Of a DNA stretch of 64,000 nucleotides, positions 20,023-32,846 are shown one piece after another. Source of the DNA: Gemmatimonadaceae bacterium (GTDB lineage Bacteria; Gemmatimonadota; Gemmatimonadetes; Gemmatimonadales; Gemmatimonadaceae). Each line of letters begins with the position of its first letter. Position 1 is the stretch's first letter. The translations under genes were made by a program, and so were the position numbers. The DNA lies in contig DATLUQ010000013.1 in assembly GCA_035533015.1 (NCBI GenBank), forward strand, positions 62,001 to 126,000, given 5' to 3'. Under the pieces are notes generated by a model, which had not been told where the DNA came from, searched no databases, and saw nothing but the letters and a program-made list of their open reading frames with translations.

Positions 20023-21375
20023 ATGTCGAAGCGCGCGCTGTTGGACAAGATCGATCGCCGCGAGGTGGTGATCGGAGTGATCGGCCTCGGCTACGTCGGG
20101 CTGCCGCTGGCCATTGAGTTTGCGAAGGCCGGGCTGCGCGTGGTCGGCTACGACATCAGCGATCGTGTGATCGGGATCCTCAACCGGGGCGAGTCGCACA
20201 TCAAGGATGTGACGTCGGCGGATGTCGCGGCCATGCTCGCCGCCGGCCGGTTCACGGCGACGACCGACGAATCGCGACTGGCCGAGGTGGACGCGATCTC
20301 GATTGCCGTGCCCACGCCCCTCGTCAAGACGCGCGACCCGGATATGAGCTACATCATCGCGGCGGCCGAGACGATCGGCCGCCACGTCCACGCCGGCCAG
20401 TTGATCGTGCTCGAGAGCACGACGTATCCCGGCACGACGCGCGAACTGCTCAAGCCGATGCTCGAGCAGTCGGGCCTCACCGTGGGCAGCGACGTGTTCC
20501 TCGCGTTCAGTCCGGAGCGCGTGGATCCAGGCAATCCGCGATTCCACACCGGCAACACGCCCAAGGTCGTGGGCGGCGTCACGCCGGCCTGCACGGAGGT
20601 CGCGGCGGCGCTGTACCGGGTGTGCATCGAGAGCGTGGTCGAGGTGTCGAGCGCCGAGACGGCGGAGTTGTCGAAGTTGCTCGAGAACACCTTCCGTTCG
20701 GTGAACATCGGGCTGGCGAACGAGATGGCGATCATGTGCGACAAGCTGGGCGTCGACGTGTGGGAGGTGATCGAGGCGGCCGCCACGAAACCGTTCGGCT
20801 TCATGAAATTCACGCCCGGGCCCGGCATCGGCGGCCACTGTATCCCGCTCGATCCGCATTATCTCGCGTGGAAGATGCGCACGCTCAACTACAAGACGCG
20901 GTTCATCGATCTGGCGAGCGAGATCAACAGCCAGATGCCTGCCTACGTGGTGGAGAAGGTGGCGCAGGGGCTCAACGACCGGCGGAAGGCGGTGAACGGC
21001 AGCCGCGTGCTGGTGCTCGGGGTGGCGTACAAGCAGGACATCGACGACCTCCGGGAGAGCCCGGCGCTGGACGTCATCCGGCTGCTCGAGGCCAGCGGCG
21101 CCGACGTCGCGTTCCACGATCCGCACATCAACATGTATCGCGAGGACGACCACGAGAAGTTCGGCGTCGCCCTGACCGACGCGGAGCTGGAATCGGCCGA
21201 CGCGGTGGTGATCGTGACCGCCCATGCCGCCGTCGATTACCAGCGGGTGGTCGACCACGCCGACCTGGTGATCGACAGCCGCAATGCCACGGTCCGGACT
21301 CGTCCGTCGCGGGCACGCGTCGTGACGCTGGCCACCGTGCGCGAGTCCGATGCGTTCTCGGAGGCCGGCCGCTGA
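20023..21375 (+). CDS. UDP-N-acetyl-D-glucosamine 6-dehydrogenase (WbpA type)
   Basis: Nucleotide-sugar dehydrogenase of 450 residues, oxidising the C6 hydroxyl to a carboxylate with two NAD. Visible are the Rossmann motif IGLGYVGLPL (20-29), the catalytic C273 in PGIGGHCIPLDP, and the C-terminal VLGVAYKQDIDDLRESPA. The form of the cysteine loop (GGHCIP rather than GGSCFP) marks the UDP-HexNAc branch (WbpA/WecC). This would supply UDP-GlcNAcA to the three genes upstream. ATG 20023 is chosen over 20011 because GGAG lies at 20013-20016. Confidence 0.88.
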   Translation: MSKRALLDKIDRREVVIGVIGLGYVGLPLAIEFAKAGLRVVGYDISDRVIGILNRGESHIKDVTSADVAAMLAAGRFTATTDESRLAEVDAISIAVPTPLVKTRDPDMSYIIAAAETIGRHVHAGQLIVLESTTYPGTTRELLKPMLEQSGLTVGSDVFLAFSPERVDPGNPRFHTGNTPKVVGGVTPACTEVAAALYRVCIESVVEVSSAETAELSKLLENTFRSVNIGLANEMAIMCDKLGVDVWEVIEAAATKPFGFMKFTPGPGIGGHCIPLDPHYLAWKMRTLNYKTRFIDLASEINSQMPAYVVEKVAQGLNDRRKAVNGSRVLVLGVAYKQDIDDLRESPALDVIRLLEASGADVAFHDPHINMYREDDHEKFGVALTDAELESADAVVIVTAHAAVDYQRVVDHADLVIDSRNATVRTRPSRARVVTLATVRESDAFSEAGR

Positions 21376-21411
21376 GGCGCCCGTCTATCGCTCCTCTCTC
21401 GCCCTCGTCGA

Positions 21412-22722
21412 ATGAACATCACTGTTGTTGGATCCGGATATGTGGGGCTCGTGGTGGGTGCCTGTCTCTCCGAGACGGGCAATGCCGTGGTCTGCGCCGA
21501 CGTGGACGCGATCAAGATCGACGGCCTCAAACGGAACGTGCTGCCGATCTACGAGCCCGGGCTGGAGAGCTACGTCGAGCGTAACCAGCGCGCCGGCCGG
21601 CTTCGCTTCACGACCGAGGTCGGCGATGCGATCGCCACGGCCGACGTCGTGTTCATCGCCGTGGGCACGCCGCCCGACGAGGACGGCTCGGCCGACCTGC
21701 GGCACGTGCTGAACGTGGCCACGGAGATCGGCAAGCACATGAAGCGCGAGCTGGTGGTCGTGACCAAGTCCACCGTCCCGGTGGGCACGGCGGCCAAGGT
21801 CTCGGCGGCGGTCGGCGAGCACGCGCAGTTCCCGTATCACATCTGCAGCAATCCGGAATTCCTCAAGGAAGGCGCGGCGGTCGACGACTTCATGAAGCCG
21901 GACCGCGTGGTGATCGGGGTCGAGACCGACGAGGCGCGCAGCGTCATGGCCGAGTTGTACGCGCCGTTCGTGCGCACCGGGCGACCGATCATCTTCATGG
22001 ATATCCCTTCGGCCGAGATGACGAAGTACACGGCCAACGCCATGCTTGCCACACGCATCTCGTTCATGAACGAGATCGCCAACCTGTGCGAACGCGTCGG
22101 CGCCAACGTCGATCTGGTGCGCAAGGGTGTGGGGAGCGACGACCGCATCGGGCCGGCCTTCCTGTTCCCCGGCCCGGGCTACGGTGGCTCCTGCTTTCCG
22201 AAAGACGTGAAGGCCCTCGTTCATACCGGCGGGCAGTTCGGCTCGCCCCTCGAGATCCTCACGGCCGTCGAAGCGGTGAATGACCGGCAGAAACTCCGAT
22301 TGTTCGACAAACTGAAGCAGGCGCTCGGCGACGGACTGCGCGGGGCGCGGGTGGCCGTGTGGGGGCTGGCGTTCAAGCCGAACACCGACGACATGCGTGA
22401 GGCCCCGGCGCTCGTCCTCATCGACGCCGTCCTCGCCGCGGGCGGCACAGTGGTGGCCCACGACCCCGCGGCAATGGACGAAGCCAGGCGCCGACTCGAC
22501 GATCGCATCGCGTTCGCCGAGACGGGGTACGCGGCGCTCGACGGTGCAGACGCGCTGGTCGTGGTCACCGACTGGAACGAATACCGGCACCCCGACTTCG
22601 GGCGGATCAAGCAGGCGCTACGCCGGCCCGTGGTCGTGGACGGACGTAACCTCTACGACCCGGGCAAGATGCGCGCTCTCGGATTCCAGTACCTGTCCAT
22701 CGGCCGCGGAGTGGGGCCATGA
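21412..22722 (+). CDS. ugd: UDP-glucose 6-dehydrogenase
   Basis: Oxidises UDP-glucose to UDP-glucuronate. The 436-residue protein begins [19 protein letters not shown], the typical Ugd start. The catalytic cysteine is C261 in [12 protein letters not shown], and the C-terminal domain has [17 protein letters not shown]. It differs from the gene before it in the cysteine loop, so the two enzymes are paralogues with different substrates rather than a recent duplication. The product is the substrate of the decarboxylase encoded next, whose start overlaps this stop by 4 bases. Confidence 0.95.
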   Translation: MNITVVGSGYVGLVVGACLSETGNAVVCADVDAIKIDGLKRNVLPIYEPGLESYVERNQRAGRLRFTTEVGDAIATADVVFIAVGTPPDEDGSADLRHVLNVATEIGKHMKRELVVVTKSTVPVGTAAKVSAAVGEHAQFPYHICSNPEFLKEGAAVDDFMKPDRVVIGVETDEARSVMAELYAPFVRTGRPIIFMDIPSAEMTKYTANAMLATRISFMNEIANLCERVGANVDLVRKGVGSDDRIGPAFLFPGPGYGGSCFPKDVKALVHTGGQFGSPLEILTAVEAVNDRQKLRLFDKLKQALGDGLRGARVAVWGLAFKPNTDDMREAPALVLIDAVLAAGGTVVAHDPAAMDEARRRLDDRIAFAETGYAALDGADALVVVTDWNEYRHPDFGRIKQALRRPVVVDGRNLYDPGKMRALGFQYLSIGRGVGP

Positions 22723-23702
22723 GAATCGTCATCACTGGCGCCGCGGGATTTCTCGGCTCGCATCTCTGCGACCGGTTTCTGGCCGATGGGCACACGATCG
22801 TCGGGATCGACAATTTCGTCACCGGCCATCCGGACAACATCGCGCATTTGATGGGCGAGTCGCGGTTCGAATTCGTCCGCCACGACATATCCACGTTCAC
22901 CTACGTGGCCGGCGACGTGGACGGCGTGCTGCATTTTGCCTCGCCGGCCAGCCCGATCGACTATCTCGAGTTGCCCATCCAGACGCTCAAGGTGGGATCG
23001 CTCGGCACGCACAACGCGCTGGGGTTGGCCAGGGCGAAGGGGGCCCGGTTCCTGATGGCCTCGACGTCCGAAGTATACGGCGACCCGCTCGAGCACCCGC
23101 AGCGCGAATCCTACTGGGGAAACGTGAACCCGGTGGGCCCCCGCGGTGTCTATGATGAAGCCAAGCGGTTCTCCGAAGCGATGACCATGGCCTATCACAC
23201 CTATCACGGGCTCGATACCCGCATCGTCCGGATCTTCAACACGTACGGCCCCCGCATGCGGCCGCGCGACGGGCGCGTGGTGTCGAACTTCATCGTGCAG
23301 GCCCTGAACCACGAGACGATCACGATTTACGGCGAGGGCCGGCAGACGCGCAGCTTCTGCTACGTGGAGGATGAGGTCGAGGGGATCTTCCGGCTGTTCA
23401 TGAAGGGCGACCACATGCCCACGAACATCGGCAATCCCACGGAGCACACGGTCACGCAACTCGCCGAGACCGTGAAGGACCTCACCGGCAGCCCGGCGCC
23501 GATCGAGCACCGGCCGCTGCCCGTGGACGACCCCCGGCTGCGCCAGCCCGACATCACCCGGGCACGGACGATGCTGGGATGGGAGCCCCGGATCGATCTG
23601 CGCGAGGGGCTGGGTCGGACCATCGCGTTCTTCCGGTCGCTGATGGGGACGTCGCGCATGGCGGCTCGCGATCCGCGGCCCGCGCGGAAACCGGGCGCGT
23701 GA
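22719..23702 (+). CDS. uxs: UDP-glucuronate decarboxylase (UDP-xylose synthase)
   Basis: Converts UDP-glucuronate to UDP-xylose. The 327-residue short-chain dehydrogenase has [10 protein letters not shown] at about 7-16 and the UXS-specific [20 protein letters not shown]. The catalytic Y145-x3-K149 lies in GVYDEAKRF, and IFNTYGPRM follows. No second domain of the ArnA type is present. Directly behind ugd with a 4-base overlap, it completes a two-step route from UDP-glucose to UDP-xylose. The last 25 residues are basic and unconserved. Confidence 0.92.
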   Translation: MRIVITGAAGFLGSHLCDRFLADGHTIVGIDNFVTGHPDNIAHLMGESRFEFVRHDISTFTYVAGDVDGVLHFASPASPIDYLELPIQTLKVGSLGTHNALGLARAKGARFLMASTSEVYGDPLEHPQRESYWGNVNPVGPRGVYDEAKRFSEAMTMAYHTYHGLDTRIVRIFNTYGPRMRPRDGRVVSNFIVQALNHETITIYGEGRQTRSFCYVEDEVEGIFRLFMKGDHMPTNIGNPTEHTVTQLAETVKDLTGSPAPIEHRPLPVDDPRLRQPDITRARTMLGWEPRIDLREGLGRTIAFFRSLMGTSRMAARDPRPARKPGA

Positions 23703-23743
23703 GGGTGCGCCCCGGGCCCGCGGCCCGCTATCTTTCCCACCCT

Positions 23744-24577
23744 ATGCATCGACAGACCCGCGGACTCGTCGCGGCGCTGGCGCTGGGGCTGGCCGCTGCG
23801 GCCTGCCGGCCGGCCTTCGTCGTCACGAAGTTTCCGACCAACGAGGCGCTGTTCAAGGCCTCGCTGACCGAATTCAATCAACACCGCTGGGACAACGCCG
23901 TCGAAGGATTCGACAAGTTGACCCTCGATCTCGGTGTGCGCGATACGCTGCTCGTGCCCTCGTACTGGTACCTCGGGCTGGCGCACGAACGGGCCGGCGA
24001 CGACCTGCTCGCCGCCCAGGCCTTTTCGCGGCTCGTCGAATCCTTTCCGGACGACTCCCTGGGACCACGCGCGGCGCTTGAAGCCGGACGCAGCTACCAG
24101 CGGCTCTGGCGTGATCCGTCGCTCGACCAGACGTACGGTCTGACCGCGCTTCAGACGTACACGATGCTCATCCAGCTCTACGCCCAGACCGATACCATCG
24201 TCGCCGATTCCGCGCGAACTGACATCGCCAAGCTCAATGAATGGTTCGCCACCAAGGACTACGACACCGGAATGTTCTACTTCAAGAACAAGGCCTGGGA
24301 CTCGGCGATCCTCTACTTCAAGAACGTCGTTCAGAAGTGGCCCGAAACGGAGCACGCGCACCTGGCGATGCTGCGGCTCTCGCAAGCCTACCGGACGATC
24401 AATTACACCGAGGACCTCGCCGACATCTGCAAGCAGATGCGATCGCTGTATCCCGGCGATTCCAGAGTCGGCGCCGACTGCCGCGGCGTGAAGTCCCCCG
24501 GCGATACCACAGCGGCCATCGGGCCGGCCCGGCGCCCGGCGGCGGGCCCGCTACCGCGGCTCTCGTTGCGGCGCTGA
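23744..24577 (+). CDS. bamD: BamD-like outer-membrane assembly lipoprotein
   Basis: A 277-residue lipoprotein: the signal peptide ends LGLAAAACRP with lipobox cysteine C21. The mature part consists of TPR-like helical pairs (for example WDNAVEGFDKLT, YLGLAHERAGDDLLAAQAFSRLVESFP, and KNKAWDSAILYFKNVVQKWPETEHAHLAML). This arrangement matches BamD/YfiO, which holds together the complex that folds outer-membrane proteins. The C-terminal 30 residues are low-complexity. The ATG is chosen by the signal peptide. A different outer-membrane TPR lipoprotein remains possible. nadD follows 3 bases later. Confidence 0.75.
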   Translation: MHRQTRGLVAALALGLAAAACRPAFVVTKFPTNEALFKASLTEFNQHRWDNAVEGFDKLTLDLGVRDTLLVPSYWYLGLAHERAGDDLLAAQAFSRLVESFPDDSLGPRAALEAGRSYQRLWRDPSLDQTYGLTALQTYTMLIQLYAQTDTIVADSARTDIAKLNEWFATKDYDTGMFYFKNKAWDSAILYFKNVVQKWPETEHAHLAMLRLSQAYRTINYTEDLADICKQMRSLYPGDSRVGADCRGVKSPGDTTAAIGPARRPAAGPLPRLSLRR

Positions 24578-24580
24578 CCG

Positions 24581-25170
24581 ATGCGCCTCGGCGTCCTCGG
24601 TGGCAGCTTCGACCCTCCCCACGTCGGGCACCTGCTGGCGGCGAGCGATGCCTTCGAAGAACTGGCGCTCGATCGGCTGGTGTTCGTCCCGGCGGCCGCG
24701 CAACCGCTCAAGGCGGCGCGTTTCGTGGCCTCCCCTCAGCACCGGCTGGCGATGGTGCACCTGGCCGTCGACGGGGATCCCCGATTCTCAGTGTCTGCCA
24801 TCGAAATCGACCGCGGGGGGTTATCTTACACGGTTGACACTTTGGCGGCATTTGCCGAGCGGTATCCGAACGCGGAGCGGGTCTTCCTCGTCGGAGCGGA
24901 CGCCTTCGCCACCCTCGCGCATTGGCGCGAGCCGGCGCGGATTGCCCGGTTGGCTCGGCTGGCCGTCATGGGGCGGGTGGGGGTCGAGATCGCGCCACCG
25001 CCGGCGGGCGTGCCGGCCTCGGCCGTGATCCCGCTGCAAACGCGGCGAGTCGACGTGTCGTCCACCGAGATTCGCGAGCGGGTGCGGCTGGGCAAGCCGC
25101 TCCGCGGATTTGTGACCGAGGCCGTGGCGGACTTCATCACCACGGCTGGGCTGTACCGACAGGGGACTGC

Positions 25171-25174
<4 letters not shown>
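24581..25174 (+). CDS. nadD: nicotinate-nucleotide adenylyltransferase
   Basis: Adenylates nicotinate mononucleotide on the way to NAD. The 197-residue protein has the nucleotidyltransferase motif [11 protein letters not shown] at residues 7-17 and [42 protein letters not shown] and the second nucleotide motif SSTEIRERV are also seen, all in the expected order. Length is normal. It sits between the BamD-like gene and secA, with its stop overlapping the secA start by 4 bases. Confidence 0.95.
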
Positions 25175-28452
<3,278 letters not shown>

Positions 28453-28456
28453 ACGA

Positions 28457-28479
28457 CGGGGCGGCGTTGAGCCGCCCCG
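28457..28479 (+). terminator. hairpin directly after secA
   Basis: A perfect 9-base-pair GC stem (CGGGGCGGC / GCCGCCCCG) with a GTTGA loop begins 5 bases after the secA stop. No T-run follows, so it may act with Rho or stabilise the mRNA end. Confidence 0.5.
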
Positions 28480-28538
28480 CTGCGCTTGCGGTGCCCTGCG
28501 GGGCGGTGGAGTAGCCGCAGCCCCCGGTGCGCGTTTTC

Positions 28539-28597
28539 GATGCCGGCGATCCCGGCCCGGTTCGGCATCCTTCGGTCTGACAACACATTCCGTTGTC
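28539..28597 (+). promoter_or_regulatory. two small hairpins in the radC leader
   Basis: GATGCCG (28539-28545) can pair with CGGCATC (28563-28569), and GACAAC (28579-28584) with GTTGTC (28592-28597). They fill the 167-base gap before radC, which has no clear promoter to my eye. Function is unknown. Confidence 0.3.
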
Positions 28598-28619
28598 GGC
28601 GCCCCGGAGGAACCATCGA

Positions 28620-29324
28620 ATGTCTAGCCAGTCCCCTGCCCGAAAGCTTACTATTCAGGAGTTGCCCCGGTCAGAACGTCCGCGCGAGCGGCTGATCGAC
28701 CTGGGGGCGCACGCACTGTCGTCGGCGGAGTTGCTGGCCATCGTGCTGGGGCCGGGGGGCGCGGGGCGGCCAGCCTTCGGGCTTGCGCAGGAGGTGCTGG
28801 CCATGGCGGGCGGGTCGCTGCGGCGCATCGCCATGCAACCGGTGGCGGCTCTGCGAGCGGTGCAGGGGGTAGGAATGGTGCGCGCGATTACCATCCACGC
28901 GTCGCTCGAACTGGGGCGGCGCATGGCTGCGGAGTCGCGCGAGGACGGGGTGCCCATCCGGTCGCCCCGTGATGTGGTTGCGGCGTTCGCGCCGCGGCTG
29001 GAAGATCTGCCGGTCGAGGAATTCCACGTGGCGGTACTGGACGCACAGCATCGGTTGGAACGGGACGTGACGGTCACGCGCGGCATTCTCAATTCGTCGC
29101 TCGTGCACCCGCGCGAAGTGTTCCGCGAGGCGATCGCGGAACGCGCCGCGTCGGTCATTCTCGTGCACAATCATCCGAGCGGCGATCCCACCCCCTCGCC
29201 CGACGACCGGGCCGTCACCGATCAGCTGGTGGCCGCGGGCCGCCTGCTCGACATCCCGGTGCACGATCACGTGATCATCGGACGCGGCCGCTACACCAGT
29301 TTTGCCGAGGCCGGCCTCCTGTGA
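28620..29324 (+). CDS. radC: RadC family JAMM/MPN-domain protein
   Basis: A 234-residue protein with an N-terminal helix-hairpin-helix part (ALSSAELLAIVLGPG, AVQGVGMVRAITI). The C-terminal JAMM metallo-domain carries the metal-site pattern H183-x-H185-x7-S193-x2-D196 (VHNHPSGDPTPSPDD). RadC was once linked to DNA repair, but its biochemical role is not settled. The ATG has a good ribosome site, GGAGGAA at 28606-28612. The stop overlaps the rel start by 4 bases. Confidence 0.92.
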   Translation: MSSQSPARKLTIQELPRSERPRERLIDLGAHALSSAELLAIVLGPGGAGRPAFGLAQEVLAMAGGSLRRIAMQPVAALRAVQGVGMVRAITIHASLELGRRMAAESREDGVPIRSPRDVVAAFAPRLEDLPVEEFHVAVLDAQHRLERDVTVTRGILNSSLVHPREVFREAIAERAASVILVHNHPSGDPTPSPDDRAVTDQLVAAGRLLDIPVHDHVIIGRGRYTSFAEAGLL

Positions 29325-31492
29325 CCGCGACCGCGCTGCACGACGTGATCCCCGGGTGGGTGGACCCCGATGTCCCGGCCCACGAACGGCTCGACCGCGA
29401 GCTGTTGGCGCGTGCCTACCAGTTCAGCGCCGAGGCGCACGCGGGCCAGGTACGCAATTCGGGAGATCCGTACGTCACCCACTGCGTCGAGGTGGCGAAG
29501 ATCCTCGCCGACCTGCAACTCGACTCGGTGACCGTGGCGAGCGGGCTGATCCACGACGTCGTCGAGGACACCAAGATGACCGTGGCCGACGTCGAGCGCG
29601 AGTTCGGCCCGGAGGTGGCGGGCATCGTCGACGGGTTGACGAAGATCGCCAAGCTGCCCACAGGGACGTCGTCGCAGGAACGCCAGGTCGAGAACTACCG
29701 CAAGCTCCTGCTGTCGATCGCCAAGGACGCGCGGGTGATCATCATCAAGCTTGCCGACCGGTTGCACAACATGCGCACCCTGGAGTGGTTGCCGCCCGAG
29801 AAGCGCCACCGCATCGCCCAGGAGACACGCGACCTCTACGCTCCGCTGGCCCACCGGTTCGGTATGGCCAAGATGCGGTGGGAGCTGGAGGACCTGGCCT
29901 TCAAGCATCTGGAGCCCGACGCGTACAAGACGCTGGCCAAGCAAGTCGCCCAGAAGCGCGGCGAGCGCGAACAGTTGATCAACCAGTTCAAGGAGCCGCT
30001 CGAGCGATCGCTGGCCCAGGCCGGCATCCAGCACGCCGAGGTCACCGGCCGGCCCAAGCACCTGTGGTCCATCTACAAGAAGATGACGCAGCGGCAGAAG
30101 CCATACGAGGAGATCTATGACCTGCTCGCCATCCGCGTGCTGGTCGACACGGTTCCCGAGTGCTACCACGCGCTGGGGGTGATCCACGACGGGTGGACGC
30201 CGGTGCAGGAGCGGATCAAGGACTACATCGCGCAGCCCAAGTCGAACGGGTACCAGTCGCTGCACACGACGGTGTTCGGCCCCGGCCGGCAGTTGTACGA
30301 GGTGCAGATTCGCACGCGCGACATGCACCGCACGGCGGATTTCGGCATCGCCGCGCACTGGCTGTACAAGGAGGACGTCAAGAGCGCCGACGAACTCGAC
30401 CGCCACCTCACCTGGTTCCGCCAGATCCTCGAGCTGCAGCTGGACGCCAAGACGCCTGACGAATTCCTGGAATTCCTCAAGCTCGATCTGTACCAGGACG
30501 AGATCTTCGTATTCACGCCCACGGGGCACGTGATCCAGCTTCCCAAGGGCGCCACGCCGATCGACTTCGCGTTCGCCGTGCACACCGAGATCGGCCAGCA
30601 CTGCGCCGGCGCGCGCGTGAACGGGCGCATCGCGCCGCTGTCGCGGCCGCTCCGCAATTCGGAGACGGTCGAGATCATCACCTCAGCGGCGGCGCGGCCC
30701 ACGCGCGACTGGCTGTCGCACGTCCACACCGGGCGCGCACGGCACAAGATCCGCCAGGTGCTCAAGCGCGAGGCCCAGCAGTCTGCCACCAAGCTCGGGC
30801 AGGACATCCTCGATCGTGAGGTCAAGCGCCGGCGGTTGTCGCGGCCGTCGAGCGAGCAGCTGGCGCGCGCCGCCAAGGCGCTCGGCCTCAACGACGAGAC
30901 GCACCTGCAGGCGTCGATCGGGCAGGGCGACGTGCAGATCGCCGCAGCGCTCAAGCAGATCTATCCCGAACTGGAAGGCACCGAGGCCACGCGACCCAGC
31001 GCCATCGAGCGTCTGGTGGACCGCATGCGCGGCCCCAAGGGCGTGCGCATCCAGGGCGTGGACGGCATCATGGTGCGCTATGCCCAATGCTGCCAACCCG
31101 TGCCGGGCGATCCCGTGGTCGGCTACGTGACGCGCGGCCGCGGCGTGAGCATCCACCGGGGTGACTGCCCGAACCTGCTGCTCCTCGCACACGAGCCGGA
31201 GCGCCGGCTGGAGATCGACTGGCAGGAGGCCGAAGGTGAACGGTTCGTCGTGCGCCTGGCCCTCGACGGGGTGGATCGACGCGGGATGTACGCCGATCTC
31301 GCCGCCGCCGTCACGTCCACCGGCACCGATATCCGCAGCCTTGACCTTCGCTCCCTCGACGGCAAGGTCGATGGATCGGTGGTGGTCGAGGTCGAGAACC
31401 TGACCCACCTGCAGAAGATCGTGAAGGCGATGCGCCGGGTGAAGGGAATCATCGAGGTCGCGCGCCGGGAACGGCTGTCCACGGACGAGTAG
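29321..31492 (+). CDS. rel: bifunctional (p)ppGpp synthetase/hydrolase
   Basis: Makes and degrades the stringent-response alarmones. The 723-residue protein has an intact hydrolase HD domain: HDVVED at residues 78-83 and LADRLHNM with D146. It also has a synthetase domain (EIYDLLAIRVLVD, PKSNGYQSLHTTVFGP, EVQIRTRDMHRTADFGIAAHW) and a TGS domain (VFTPTGHVIQLPKGATPIDFA). The regulatory C-terminus holds the conserved cysteine region (YAQCCQPVPGD, HRGDCPN) and an ACT domain. Both catalytic halves look complete, so this is probably the cell's main Rel/SpoT enzyme. GTG start, coupled to radC by a 4-base overlap. Confidence 0.95.
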   Translation: MTATALHDVIPGWVDPDVPAHERLDRELLARAYQFSAEAHAGQVRNSGDPYVTHCVEVAKILADLQLDSVTVASGLIHDVVEDTKMTVADVEREFGPEVAGIVDGLTKIAKLPTGTSSQERQVENYRKLLLSIAKDARVIIIKLADRLHNMRTLEWLPPEKRHRIAQETRDLYAPLAHRFGMAKMRWELEDLAFKHLEPDAYKTLAKQVAQKRGEREQLINQFKEPLERSLAQAGIQHAEVTGRPKHLWSIYKKMTQRQKPYEEIYDLLAIRVLVDTVPECYHALGVIHDGWTPVQERIKDYIAQPKSNGYQSLHTTVFGPGRQLYEVQIRTRDMHRTADFGIAAHWLYKEDVKSADELDRHLTWFRQILELQLDAKTPDEFLEFLKLDLYQDEIFVFTPTGHVIQLPKGATPIDFAFAVHTEIGQHCAGARVNGRIAPLSRPLRNSETVEIITSAAARPTRDWLSHVHTGRARHKIRQVLKREAQQSATKLGQDILDREVKRRRLSRPSSEQLARAAKALGLNDETHLQASIGQGDVQIAAALKQIYPELEGTEATRPSAIERLVDRMRGPKGVRIQGVDGIMVRYAQCCQPVPGDPVVGYVTRGRGVSIHRGDCPNLLLLAHEPERRLEIDWQEAEGERFVVRLALDGVDRRGMYADLAAAVTSTGTDIRSLDLRSLDGKVDGSVVVEVENLTHLQKIVKAMRRVKGIIEVARRERLSTDE

Positions 31493-31527
31493 GAGCGCGG
31501 AACGGCGGGCGCCGGCTCCTCGCGGCG

Positions 31528-31556
31528 TTGTCACGGGTTGCGCTCCGCCGTACACT
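31528..31556 (+). promoter_or_regulatory. sigma-70-type promoter for the MFS transporter
   Basis: TTGTCA (31528-31533) and TACACT (31551-31556) lie exactly 17 bases apart, which would give a leader of about 80 bases before the ATG at 31645. This is one of the best promoter matches in the window. Confidence 0.65.
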
Positions 31557-31644
31557 AATGGCTCCCGGTCTGCCGTTGGCCGTGGTGGACCGTCTGCCTT
31601 GAGCCGCGCTCGCCAGCTGCCAGCCCCCGACCGCACGCCGACCC

Positions 31645-32835
31645 ATGGGAAAACTCGTCGTTCTGATGGTCACGGCCCTCGTGGACATGATCGGATTGGT
31701 CATGGTCATTCCGCTCCTCCCGTTCTACGCCGAGCGGTTCGGCGCGACGGGCGCCGCGATCGGCATGCTCATCGGGGCGTTCTCGGTGGCCCAACTGGTG
31801 AGCGCGCCGTTTTGGGGTCGGTTCTCCGACCGGCGGGGCCGGCGCCCGACGCTGGTCATCGGCCTCTTCACCTCCGCGGTGTCGTACCTGATATTCGCGT
31901 TTGCCAATAGCTTCTGGCTGCTCGTCGTGTCGCGTGTGGTGCAGGGCTTCGGCGGCGGCACGGTGGGCGTGGTCCAGGCGTACGTCACCGACCTGGCGGC
32001 GCCGGACGACCGGGCCAAGAGCCTTGGCTGGTTGTCCGCGGCGACGAGCTTCGGCGCCGTCGTGGGGCCCGCCGCCGGGTCCCTGCTCGCCGGAATATGG
32101 GGGCAGGCGGCCCCCGGGCTGGCCGCCGCGCTGCTCTCGCTGGTCAACATGGGGTTCGCGTGGCGGTACCTGCGCGAGTCGCGCGAGGCCGCGTCGACCA
32201 CCACCACGATCCGCGGCCAGGGCACGCGGGAAGCGCTCTGGCACGTGCTGCGGAATCCCACCACCCCGGCCGCCCGCCTCATCTGGACCTATACCGTGGC
32301 CATCGGCGCGTTCTACGGCATGGTGGCCGTGTTCGCCCAGTTCCTCCAACGGCGCTTCCAGGTCGACGAGCAGACGATCGGATACTTCTTCATGTGGTTC
32401 GGCGCCATGGGCGTGCTCACCCGCCTCGCGCTGATCGGCCCGGCCGTGAAGTGGCTCGGTGAACTGCCGCTGTCGCGTGTCGGCCTCGTCCTCCTCGGTG
32501 CGGGAATGATCCTTTTCCCGCTCTCGCACGCCTATCTGACTCTCTGGATCGCGATGACCCTCATGCCGCTCGGCACGGCCTTCACCTTCCCCGGCGTGAC
32601 CGCCACCCTGTCGCGCGTCGTGCCAGCGAACGAACGCGGCCTGTACATGGGGGTACAGCAGAGCTTCGGCGGCGCGGCGCGCGGACTGTTCCCCTGGTGG
32701 GACGGCATCGCGTTCGACCGCTACGGCATGGCGTCTCCGTTCGTGACGGCGGGGATTCTCTGTCTGGCCTCGATCGGCCTGGCGTTGGGACTCGAGCACC
32801 AGGTTGCCCTTCCCGAACAAAAGCCGAAAAACTAG
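31645..32835 (+). CDS. major facilitator superfamily transporter
   Basis: A 396-residue inner-membrane carrier with about 12 hydrophobic segments. The loop 2-3 signature [14 protein letters not shown] and the motif-C-like [13 protein letters not shown] in segment 5 place it near the TetA/drug-antiporter branch, but the substrate cannot be read from the sequence. A charged central loop (residues about 175-200) divides the two halves. It has its own promoter and is not functionally related to its neighbours rel and uvrB. It ends 11 bases before uvrB, so uvrB may be transcribed from the same promoter. Confidence 0.85.
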   Translation: MGKLVVLMVTALVDMIGLVMVIPLLPFYAERFGATGAAIGMLIGAFSVAQLVSAPFWGRFSDRRGRRPTLVIGLFTSAVSYLIFAFANSFWLLVVSRVVQGFGGGTVGVVQAYVTDLAAPDDRAKSLGWLSAATSFGAVVGPAAGSLLAGIWGQAAPGLAAALLSLVNMGFAWRYLRESREAASTTTTIRGQGTREALWHVLRNPTTPAARLIWTYTVAIGAFYGMVAVFAQFLQRRFQVDEQTIGYFFMWFGAMGVLTRLALIGPAVKWLGELPLSRVGLVLLGAGMILFPLSHAYLTLWIAMTLMPLGTAFTFPGVTATLSRVVPANERGLYMGVQQSFGGAARGLFPWWDGIAFDRYGMASPFVTAGILCLASIGLALGLEHQVALPEQKPKN

Positions 32836-32846
32836 ATTTCCCCATC

